Source: JBCBKZ01 sp039026975 (GTDB lineage Bacteria; Bacteroidota; Bacteroidia; J057). Taken from it: a stretch of DNA of 5,392 nucleotides. Positions 1 to 5,392 of the stretch are shown piece by piece. Every line of letters starts with the position of its first letter. Within the stretch, counting starts at the first letter, position 1. The notes under the pieces were generated by a model. That model worked only from the letters and a program-made list of their open reading frames with translations, had not been told where the DNA came from and searched no databases. Location: contig JBCCLI010000434.1 of NCBI GenBank assembly GCA_039026975.1, forward strand, positions 1-5,392. Reading direction: 5' to 3'. Both the position numbers and the translations under genes were made by a program.

Positions 1-1
1 A

Positions 2-157
2 GTCTATCTGGATCAGTATGCTTACCGTATAGGCAGGAATCCTGGATACTTCATCATAGGCTTGGTAGCTACATTTATGGTAGCTATGGCTACAGTGGGA
101 TATAGGTCTTTCCGAGCAGCTACTATTAACCCCGTGGAAGCCCTTAAAGATGAGTAA
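2..157 (+). CDS. C-terminal end of a MacB/FtsX-type ABC transporter permease (5' part off the window)
   Basis: The frame is open from the left edge to a TAA at 155-157 and gives 51 visible residues. They begin VYLDQYAYRIGRN, continue with one hydrophobic membrane segment (about YFIIGLVATFMVAMATVGY), and end with RSFRAATINPVEALKDE. A last membrane helix followed by R-A-A-x-x-NPVEALKxE is the standard ending of the large Bacteroidota permeases of the MacB/FtsX superfamily. These inner-membrane proteins work with an ATPase in efflux of antimicrobial compounds or in lipoprotein and envelope traffic. The substrate cannot be told from this fragment. The gene converges with the minus-strand lipoprotein cluster, so it is probably functionally unrelated to it. 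The stop codon is clean and there is no sign of decay in the visible part. Confidence 0.85.
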   Translation, partial: VYLDQYAYRIGRNPGYFIIGLVATFMVAMATVGYRSFRAATINPVEALKDE

Positions 158-203
158 GCCGGGAAAGTGTAGATGCACTAAGACCTGATCTCAAATATTT
201 TAT

Positions 204-225
204 TTTCTTAAGAAAGTGGTTTTTT
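204..225 (+). terminator. Possible weak intrinsic terminator between convergent genes
   Basis: A perfect 12-base palindrome, TTTCTTAAGAAA (204-215), is followed after four bases by a run of six T (220-225), about 50 bases past the permease stop codon. The position suits a terminator for the plus-strand permease. The stem is AT-rich and must open into a TTAA loop, so the hairpin would be weak. A second overlapping option pairs AAGTG (214-218) with CACTT (228-232). No convincing terminator is seen for the minus-strand genes that also end here. The rest of 158-262 shows only a short AGTG/CACT inverted repeat (166-179). Confidence 0.3.
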
Positions 226-262
226 AGCACTTGCTATGGTTATGGAAGTAAGAGGTAAGACC

Positions 263-1378
263 TTAATCCCCATCTGTATCATTAAAAGTGACCAGTATAC
301 CCAGGTTGTTGGCCATATCTACTTTTACTAAAAAAAGGAGGTCTATGATCATACCGTATAGCTCATCCAAAGCCTCCCGTTGGTCTTCTAATCGTATAGT
401 TAGTGGATCATTAATGGCCGCTACTTTTTGGATGCACTTATCTAGCTGTGTTAGGATAGCTTCTGAGAGAAGAACATCATCTACTTTAGCCTCTTCATTA
501 TCTAGTAAGTCATCAAAGCCTGGCTTGGCGGGATCTCCCTGAAAGCCTGCTTTGAAAGAAATGAGATTACTCTCTATAAGAGATAAAGAGACGCCACTCA
601 GATAAGCTTCCGCTTTAGAGGGGTCTATTTGATCAGCCCTTGTTTTTCCTAAGGGCTTCCCTAGCTTATCATTGAGAATTTTTTCCAACAAGCCCACCTG
701 TGCATTTACCAATTCATTCACTGAGCCTTTTGAAAAGTTCTCTGTAGCTCCCATGAACTCAGCTTGAATATTTATCCAGACATTTTCCAGATCCTCTGAA
801 CGTACAAGCAAGTTTTCAGTGAGAGCCTTTACATATAATCTTCTTCTTTCAGAAAAAGGATCGGAAGTAAAATCTGCCAGAGGGGAAGGGGAAAAGAGAA
901 AGTATTCAAGAGCTGGTAAGCCTTTACTGGTGGATCCTGAGCCCTCCACAAACGCTTCATTCAGCTCTGTATCTCCCTCCAAGTTGTTAGTTAACAGCCG
1001 CGGGTTGGTGGGCCATTTGTCTATCTTATTATGAAGGAAATTATCCTTAACCTCTGCTAAGCTATATAATTCACAGGCTTTCCAGGCTTGCTTGGTTTTC
1101 ACCCACTGAGCTTGTAAGTCGCTAAGGGTTTGCTGGGTTGGAGTAGCTACAAAAAGGGCTGAAGTTGAGTCCAACAATCTGCATTCCATGGTGAAAGTCG
1201 CGTGCGTAGGGAGAATACCAAAGCTAAAAATATTCTCAAGCATAGATTCTTTTGTAAATGCTTGAGAGGGGGCAGAAGCGCTTTCACGTCCTGAAGTGTT
1301 CTGGCAGCTGGATAGCCCCCCCAGGGCTATCAGCATGCTAATTACCACAGCGTAGCGACTAGATAGGTAAAGGCTCAT
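263..1378 (-). CDS. Imelysin-family (peptidase M75-like) lipoprotein, GLPALE subtype
   Basis: This 371-residue envelope lipoprotein has a signal peptide (residues 1-24) ending in the lipobox LSS-C25. The remainder is an alpha-helical imelysin domain. Family landmarks in order are KIDKWP (118-123), KGLPALEYFLF (152-162), an RRRLY segment (178-182), KPLGK (241-245) and a terminal FNDTDGD (365-371). These place it with the second imelysin often found beside DUF1111 di-heme proteins in Pseudomonas and Bacteroidota. The family is linked to iron uptake, and its proposed protease activity is doubtful. The GxHxxE motif of IrpA-like imelysins reads GLPALE here (153-158): the glutamate is kept and the histidine is lost, so metal binding probably differs. 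The start codon shares ATGA with the stop of the upstream cytochrome gene and has no Shine-Dalgarno sequence, which points to translational coupling. It is the last gene of the minus-strand cluster and ends 105 bases from the convergent permease. Confidence 0.88.
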   Translation of the reverse strand: MSLYLSSRYAVVISMLIALGGLSSCQNTSGRESASAPSQAFTKESMLENIFSFGILPTHATFTMECRLLDSTSALFVATPTQQTLSDLQAQWVKTKQAWKACELYSLAEVKDNFLHNKIDKWPTNPRLLTNNLEGDTELNEAFVEGSGSTSKGLPALEYFLFSPSPLADFTSDPFSERRRLYVKALTENLLVRSEDLENVWINIQAEFMGATENFSKGSVNELVNAQVGLLEKILNDKLGKPLGKTRADQIDPSKAEAYLSGVSLSLIESNLISFKAGFQGDPAKPGFDDLLDNEEAKVDDVLLSEAILTQLDKCIQKVAAINDPLTIRLEDQREALDELYGMIIDLLFLVKVDMANNLGILVTFNDTDGD

Positions 1379-2760
1379 AATGAGTTTAGGAATTGAATGA
1401 TTTGGTCTCTTTCCTTAGAAGATAATGCTTTAAATGCATTTTTAGATTGCTCTGCTTCCCCTCCATGCCACAGAATGGCTTCTTCCAGGTTACGCGCCCT
1501 TCCATCGTGGAGAAGGTAGGTGTGGTCATTAACTACGTTTATAAGCCCTATTCCCCAAAGTGGTGGGGTTCTCCATTCTCTACCAGTGGCTTCGTAGTCA
1601 GGCCTATTATCAGCTAGTCCTTCCCCCATATCATGTAGCAACAAATCTGTGTAGGGCCGAATAGTTTGATCAGAGAGCGCATCAAACCTGGGATGTTTGC
1701 CTGTCGTGAATTTGGATACGTGGCAGCTTCCACAGCCTACTTCCTGGAAAAGCTGTTTCCCTCTGCGTACTTCCTCATTTTCCCAGTCTCTTCTGGCGGG
1801 GACTGCCAGGGTAGATACATATAAGACTACCTTCCCCAGGTCATCATCTTCTATCTCGGGGTCTCCTCCATCATAAAGAGGATCACAGGCTTCCCCTTCA
1901 CAGTCATCCTCTGGAAAGTAGGAGGTCTTTATCCCTACATCCCCATGAAAAGCTGCTGCAGTCTGATGCAAAAGGGTAGATTGATTAGCTTTCCAGCCAA
2001 ATCTACCCATGACTTTTTTCTGTTTGATACGATCCCAAACATAGTTAGGCCTACCGGAAACCCCATCACCATTAGCGTCGTTTTCATCTGCTAGGGCCAG
2101 GATGGTAGATTCAGGGATAGCTTCTAACAGCCCCAGACCTACTATTTGTGGGCCTACCCTGGGAGAGATTTGAACGCTAGGATCCATATCTCCATAGGCG
2201 AGATCTACAAACTGATACAGGGGTTTTCTGAGGGAGTAAGGCGTTCCATCAGGATACTCACCTGGCTGCTCAACATATAGAACCTCATACCCTCCTTCCC
2301 TCATTATACCTAACAGCGCTTGGTCCTGGAGTTGATTTCCATAGGTAGGCTCTACTAAAGGTTGGCCAAGGGCATTTTTTCCCGGTACACTCAGGCGTAA
2401 TAGCATACCTTCCCCTAACTTTCCTTCTATTGAGGGGGGAGTTCCTCTACCATCTTTGAAGTGGCAGCCTGCACAAGAACGTGCATTAAAGTATGGGCCT
2501 AAGCCATCCCTGGCAGTAGTGGAGGCAGGAGCAGATACCCAGTTTTGATTGAAGAAAGAATTCCCTACAAAAAAATATAACTCATCATCCCCCTCTACTC
2601 CTGGCGCTTGAAATCCAAAGGCATTTTTAGATTGATCGAATACAGTAGCCTCTCCACCTGAAAGCTCTTCATGAACTTCAGCCAATGGGACTGTATGCCT
2701 ATCCCCCTGACATCCCATCACCACCACCAACCCCAACATATAGAGGAAAGTATATTTCAT
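1375..2760 (-). CDS. Di-heme c-type cytochrome lipoprotein, DUF1111 (putative peroxidase/thiol oxidoreductase) family
   Basis: The 461-residue product has a hydrophobic signal peptide with lipobox VMG-C17. Two covalent heme sites follow: CAGCH (96-100, inside SCAGCHFKDGRG) and CGSCH (343-347). Other family marks are a calcium-loop-like DENDANGDGVSGRPN (225-239), GRFGWKANQ (252-260), a LAVPARR strip (318-324), LLHDMGEGL (374-382), WRTPPLWGIG (396-405), LHDGRA (417-422) and EAILWHGGEA (427-436). The length is normal for the family. Such proteins are distant relatives of MauG and bacterial cytochrome c peroxidases and act in the periplasm; their substrate is not established. The ATG at 2760 is the first start in a frame that is closed by an upstream TGA. 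The stop overlaps the next imelysin start (ATGA), so the two are made from one message. A redox role in iron or metal acquisition with the flanking imelysins is inferred from neighbourhood. Confidence 0.92.
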   Translation of the reverse strand: MKYTFLYMLGLVVVMGCQGDRHTVPLAEVHEELSGGEATVFDQSKNAFGFQAPGVEGDDELYFFVGNSFFNQNWVSAPASTTARDGLGPYFNARSCAGCHFKDGRGTPPSIEGKLGEGMLLRLSVPGKNALGQPLVEPTYGNQLQDQALLGIMREGGYEVLYVEQPGEYPDGTPYSLRKPLYQFVDLAYGDMDPSVQISPRVGPQIVGLGLLEAIPESTILALADENDANGDGVSGRPNYVWDRIKQKKVMGRFGWKANQSTLLHQTAAAFHGDVGIKTSYFPEDDCEGEACDPLYDGGDPEIEDDDLGKVVLYVSTLAVPARRDWENEEVRRGKQLFQEVGCGSCHVSKFTTGKHPRFDALSDQTIRPYTDLLLHDMGEGLADNRPDYEATGREWRTPPLWGIGLINVVNDHTYLLHDGRARNLEEAILWHGGEAEQSKNAFKALSSKERDQIIQFLNSL

Positions 2761-2985
2761 AGTTAATATACTAACAGTCCTACCGCTATGTTCATTATTT
2801 TTGTAAACATAAAGTCAGCCTCTCCTGCTGTTACGACATTACATGATCGCATCTTCTGGAAGTATTGTAATATAGGTAACGTTCCCTTTTATCTTCATGC
2901 ATCCTGTAAGCCTAAAATAGCTCCCTGGGTTCACCGTGGAGGTAAACGCAGGGGCTATCATGTGGTCTTACCTTTTAAAGGAGTT
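2761..2985. other. 225-base gap between imelysin 1 and the di-heme cytochrome gene
   Basis: This gap separates two genes of the same strand. There is no hairpin followed by T residues for minus-strand termination; only a short CCTTT-T-AAAGG inverted repeat sits just past the imelysin stop (2971-2981). No clear Bacteroidota promoter (TTTG, then TAnnTTTG about 19 bases on) is visible; the nearest -7-like match is TATGTTTA on the minus strand, without a good partner. A 40-codon minus-strand ORF and the 15-codon leader candidate lie here. Read-through from the upstream imelysin is therefore the simplest model. Confidence 0.5.
2763..2810 (-). CDS. Possible 15-codon leader peptide just before the cytochrome gene
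   Basis: In the gap upstream of the di-heme cytochrome a mini-ORF encodes MFTKIMNIAVGLLVY. Its TAA ends two bases before the cytochrome ATG, in a different frame. A purine-rich GGAGAGG lies about eight bases upstream of its ATG, a better ribosome-binding candidate than anything directly before the cytochrome start. It could act as a translational coupler or leader. It is equally possible that it is chance, because ORFs this short are common. No homology can be judged from sequence alone. Confidence 0.2.
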   Translation of the reverse strand: MFTKIMNIAVGLLVY

Positions 2986-4215
2986 TTAGTTAGGAAGGGC
3001 TGTATTAATGGTCAAGTTAAGCCTATTTCCTACCTCAGCTATTCTGTCTCCAAATGCCCTGAGTTCATATACAGAAGCTAACACATCAGGACGAGTGGCA
3101 GGATCAGAAATAGCATTATCAAAGGGGATACCCGTAGCTCTTACAGCTTCCAGTGCTTTATCCATCTGATCAATAACCGATTGGCTAAATACAGGATCTT
3201 CTTCCATCACAAGGTCAGCCAAGGAAGTCCCACTGATGGTGGTGATACCATCTACACGCTCATAGCTCCCCATATATACATTCCGGATACCCATAGCATT
3301 TAAGCGGGTATCACGGTGCGTATTATCAGCGAAGCATGAATGCTCATCTTCCTGGTCCTGGTTATCATAAGCCGTGAAAATTCTTTCTCCAGCGAGTTCG
3401 GACTTTGATAACACCCCTATACCCGTCAGTATATTTTGGAGGGCTTTGTCTGAAGGAAGCGCCAGGAAAGTAGATCGGTAGTTCATAGGATTATTAGGTT
3501 CCCATTCCTCAACCAAATTTTGGAGATTTTCCACTAATAGATCTGCACATAGCTGCAGGTACAACCTTCTACGGTCAGCATTTAGGGCAGTTCCTCCATC
3601 TACGAAATCGGTATTTGGACGTTGACCACTTTTAAGCTCCGCGGGGCTGGTATTGTCTTGCCCCCATAGTAGAAACTCAATGGCGTGGTACCCTACTGCT
3701 ACATTTTCTTCTCCACCCGCTTCATTTAGCTCCTCAAGCATAGACTTGGTCAATTTGGGGTAGGTAGAAAGATCATTGATAATACCAGCTGTAGCATTCT
3801 CTGCTACATAGTCCACATAGGATTCATCCATAGGCCAAGCATTCAAAAGGCCTTCAGGGCCATCTGCATCATCTACAGGGCCATTAGAAAACCTGAATGC
3901 TTCCGTTTGTCCGTAAGGCTCTCTAGCTGTTAACCATGCGTCTTTAGCTGCTGTAAAAAGCGCTACATTTTTTGGATTCTCTACAAAGGCATCTATTGCA
4001 TCATGCATATTTTTCGCCTCTATGAGCGCATCCTGATAGTTTGCATAAACTATCTTTGCGTAGGTATCAATAATCCCTTTCTTCAGCTCTGCATGTTCAT
4101 CTCCCGAGCCGGAGGAGGTAAAACTGCTGTTATTGCAAGAAATGAAGAGGGATATACTGAGAAATGTCAATAGTAAGGCTCTTAAAAATAAGGCTCTTAA
4201 CAAAGTTGAGATCAT
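2986..4215 (-). CDS. IrpA/ICMP-type imelysin lipoprotein (M75 superfamily) with intact GxHxxE motif
   Basis: The 409-residue envelope lipoprotein has an arginine-bearing signal peptide ending LFIS-C27 and a short serine-rich tether (28-38). The imelysin fold then shows AREPYGQTEAFRFSNGP (97-113), NAWPMDE (125-131), GYHAIEFLLWGQD (175-187, the GxHxxE motif with H177 and E180), a DRRRLYLQ helix (214-221), ELAGERIFTAYDNQDQEDEHSCFADNTHRD (273-302) and GIRNVYMGSY (309-318). This order is diagnostic of iron-regulated protein A and ICMP-like imelysins. Known members sit in the outer membrane or periplasm and are implicated in iron uptake. Earlier protease assignments are contested. The start at 4215 is fixed by an in-frame TAA 15 bases upstream. 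There is no Shine-Dalgarno sequence, as is usual in Bacteroidota. Two five-residue blocks, LRALF and LRALL, in the signal peptide come from a 15-base tandem duplication. The gene follows the HTTM gene after 393 bases and precedes the cytochrome gene by 225. Confidence 0.93.
   Translation of the reverse strand: MISTLLRALFLRALLLTFLSISLFISCNNSSFTSSGSGDEHAELKKGIIDTYAKIVYANYQDALIEAKNMHDAIDAFVENPKNVALFTAAKDAWLTAREPYGQTEAFRFSNGPVDDADGPEGLLNAWPMDESYVDYVAENATAGIINDLSTYPKLTKSMLEELNEAGGEENVAVGYHAIEFLLWGQDNTSPAELKSGQRPNTDFVDGGTALNADRRRLYLQLCADLLVENLQNLVEEWEPNNPMNYRSTFLALPSDKALQNILTGIGVLSKSELAGERIFTAYDNQDQEDEHSCFADNTHRDTRLNAMGIRNVYMGSYERVDGITTISGTSLADLVMEEDPVFSQSVIDQMDKALEAVRATGIPFDNAISDPATRPDVLASVYELRAFGDRIAEVGNRLNLTINTALPN
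4174..4200 (-). repeat. Short tandem duplication inside the imelysin signal-peptide codons
   Basis: The 12-base block TAAGGCTCTTAA (plus-strand reading) occurs at 4174-4185 and again at 4189-4200, a period of 15 bases or five codons. On the coding strand it yields LRALF followed by LRALL in the n-region and early h-region of the lipoprotein signal. It keeps frame and adds one extra arginine. It looks like a replication-slippage duplication. Confidence 0.75.
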
Positions 4216-4608
4216 CTGGCCTAATCTTTAATGGTTTATTATGCTTGTTCTTAAAACTCAATTTCCCCACATAAGTTTGCTAGTGGAGTGATACTACTAA
4301 AATACGAAAAATACAGAATTGTGCAGCGGGAATGCTAAGGGGAATTGATTGTTTTTTTTCTTCTATTTACTCAAGGAAGAATATTACCTAGTTAGAGGAA
4401 ACAAAGGAAATTTTCCAGGAAAAAAGGTAATTCTCCATACACAAATGCTTCCTGACCCTTTTGCTATAAGCATATGAGATCATGCCCGATATATAGGAGT
4501 AGGGTTAGCTTATTCTGTCAGCGCTTAAGCTCCCCTTGTGGGACTCTCTCTTAATAGTTCCACCGTAAAATGATACTATCACTGGCAGCCCCCCTAATTT
4601 CCCATATG
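4216..4608. promoter_or_regulatory. 393-base non-coding region upstream of imelysin 1; likely holds its promoter
   Basis: This is the longest gene-free stretch, lying between the HTTM stop and the imelysin start on the same strand. It is AT-rich and must carry any promoter specific to the lipoprotein genes, but no clean TTTG-N19-TAnnTTTG pair is visible; TATTTTTC on the minus strand near 4308-4315 is the best weak -7 candidate. Features seen: a perfect 11-base inverted repeat TGATACTATCA (4571-4581), whose first eight bases recur at 4289-4296; GCTTAAGC (4523-4530); TTTTCC-A-GGAAAA (4411-4423); ATTACCT/AGGTAAT arms enclosing it (4383-4389 and 4425-4431); and a run of eight T (4352-4359). No canonical GATAATGATAATCATTATC-type Fur box is present. 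No convincing terminator follows the HTTM gene. A 31-codon minus-strand ORF (4388-4483) lacks a ribosome-binding site. Confidence 0.4.
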
Positions 4609-5391
4609 CTACTCCTCCATATGAATACTCTCCAGATTTTCCCAGCTAAAGCTCTTACAGCTTTTATTCACGCAGACTCTATTTTTAACCGTCACCGCTA
4701 TGTTAGGGTAGCCTTTCTGCTCCCATTCTCCTATGAGAAACTCTCCAAATTGCTTGATCATATCCGGCTGGAAGGACATTTGCCTTTCTTGGGCTGGAAT
4801 TAGGTACTCTGAAGGATAAACTATCCAGTCTTTCCCGCTATTCTGATCCTGAATATGATAAGAGGTCATCCCGTTTTTCTCCATCACCATGACATGCCAG
4901 GCAAAGCGCAGGCCACGCTCATTCCATAAGACATTCCCGGGATGGGCGTAGTGCCGGAGTGGAAGCCAAACCTGCATACAAATGTAAAGCCCTAGTAAAG
5001 CTGCCTGCCATGCAGAGAGAGAAAAGCTGGTTGATGTGATTCTTGTTACCGCACTATCCTTGATAAGTCCTACCTTTTTCCAGTCTTCCTCAGTAAAAAA
5101 GATGAGGGTAGCTGCAATCATAATCCAGGGAAACATTCCGATAGGAAACAGTAGCCATGTCATCACATGAAATCCCCAAACGGCTACATATGCCCAAGGA
5201 CGTGTATTAGCGCTCAGCAGAAAAAAGGTAATACTAAGATCATACAACATCCCCCCCCAGCTGAATACATAAGCTACCCATGCATCATTAAAAAAGGAGC
5301 CAATGAGAGGAAAATCAGTTCTGGCAGATAACCATGTTTTCATAGGCTCTGCCTTGATTAGCCAGTCATATTTTAGCTTGGCAATCCCGGC
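4609..5391 (-). CDS. HTTM-domain / vitamin K-dependent gamma-carboxylase-like membrane protein (5' end off the window)
   Basis: The frame is open from the right edge to the TAG at 4609-4611, giving 260 visible residues. The ATG at 5343 is internal, because the conserved AGIAKLKYDWLIKAEP precedes it in frame. This stretch aligns with AGVKKLDADW of human gamma-glutamyl carboxylase; the lysine of AKL (codon 5377-5379) matches catalytic Lys218. Counted from the ATG, family marks follow: WVAYVFSWGGMLYDL (22-36), FHVMTWLLFPIGMFPW (58-73), a last helix (113-128), and LPLRHYAHPGNVLWNERGLRFAWHVMVMEK (127-156). About four membrane helices are visible, then a soluble domain expected to be periplasmic. 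The C-terminus is unusual: the common VSLNGR…DP…DL block reads VCVNKSCKSFSWENLES, and the protein stops about 20-25 residues early. Bacterial members have no proven reaction; glutamate carboxylation or quinol epoxidation is possible. Its position upstream of the lipoprotein genes suggests it acts on exported proteins. Confidence 0.88.
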   Translation of the reverse strand, partial: AGIAKLKYDWLIKAEPMKTWLSARTDFPLIGSFFNDAWVAYVFSWGGMLYDLSITFFLLSANTRPWAYVAVWGFHVMTWLLFPIGMFPWIMIAATLIFFTEEDWKKVGLIKDSAVTRITSTSFSLSAWQAALLGLYICMQVWLPLRHYAHPGNVLWNERGLRFAWHVMVMEKNGMTSYHIQDQNSGKDWIVYPSEYLIPAQERQMSFQPDMIKQFGEFLIGEWEQKGYPNIAVTVKNRVCVNKSCKSFSWENLESIHMEE

Positions 5392-5392
5392 A

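Noticed and set aside
288..1034. Two plus-strand ORFs (288-542, 819-1034) inside the second imelysin gene
   Set aside because: Both lie wholly antisense to a full-length imelysin lipoprotein and are rich in serine and arginine as expected of shadow frames.
2861..2960. 40-codon minus-strand ORF in the gap between imelysin 1 and the cytochrome gene (starts near 2960)
   Set aside because: It has no clear ribosome site at proper spacing, no signal peptide or domain, and no similarity to the neighbours that would suggest a gene remnant.
253..2973. Ten-base inverted match AGGTAAGACC (253-262) and GGTCTTACCT (2964-2973), each near an imelysin stop codon
   Set aside because: Ten-base matches on either strand are expected many times in 5.4 kb, and there is no other sign of a mobile element or recombination site.
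2788..3081. 97-codon plus-strand ORF spanning the gap and the 3' end of imelysin 1
   Set aside because: It is antisense to a well-supported imelysin C-terminus for about a third of its length, has low-complexity composition with no recognisable domain, and no ribosome site. It is treated as chance.
4388..4483. 31-codon minus-strand ORF in the long leader
   Set aside because: No ribosome-binding site, basic and unremarkable composition, and no hydrophobic or motif signal; within chance expectation for an AT-rich leader.
4570..4803. 77-codon plus-strand ORF over the HTTM 3' end
   Set aside because: Most of it is the reverse of the HTTM coding sequence, whose protein matches a known family; the ORF has no family features.
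5341..5343. ATG at 5343 as the true start of the HTTM protein
   Set aside because: The frame stays open upstream to the window edge and encodes the conserved AGxxKLxxDWL motif of the family, so the real start is outside the window.

Overview
The window looks like Bacteroidota DNA, probably from a Cytophagales-type organism. The evidence is moderate-to-low GC, weak or absent Shine-Dalgarno sequences, long MacB/FtsX-type ABC permeases, and lipoprotein-rich clusters of imelysin and di-heme oxidoreductase genes. The exact genus cannot be read from this sequence.

Layout. At the left edge (2-157, + strand) is the last piece of an ABC-transporter permease. It converges with a minus-strand block that fills the rest of the window. 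Read in the direction of transcription, from right to left, that block holds four genes: (1) an HTTM / vitamin K-dependent gamma-carboxylase-like membrane protein, whose 5' end is off the window (4609-5391); (2) a 393-base intergenic region; (3) an IrpA/ICMP-type imelysin lipoprotein with an intact GxHxxE motif (2986-4215); (4) a 225-base gap; (5) a DUF1111-type di-heme cytochrome c lipoprotein (1375-2760); (6) a second, divergent imelysin lipoprotein (263-1378), whose start codon overlaps the stop of the cytochrome gene as ATGA. No RNA gene, CRISPR array, insertion sequence or clear promoter was found.

How the genes may work together. The three downstream proteins all carry signal peptides ending in a lipobox cysteine, so they should be anchored at the cell envelope. 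Imelysins are linked to iron or other metal uptake, and the DUF1111 family is related to MauG and cytochrome c peroxidases, so the unit is best read as an envelope metal (iron) acquisition or handling module. The HTTM gene upstream keeps the lysine that aligns with the catalytic base of human gamma-glutamyl carboxylase. Its soluble C-terminal domain should face the periplasm, the same compartment as the lipoproteins. This suggests, as inference only, that two potential protein-modifying enzymes (VKGC-like and MauG-like) are paired with two metal-binding lipoproteins. That pairing is the most interesting idea in the window.
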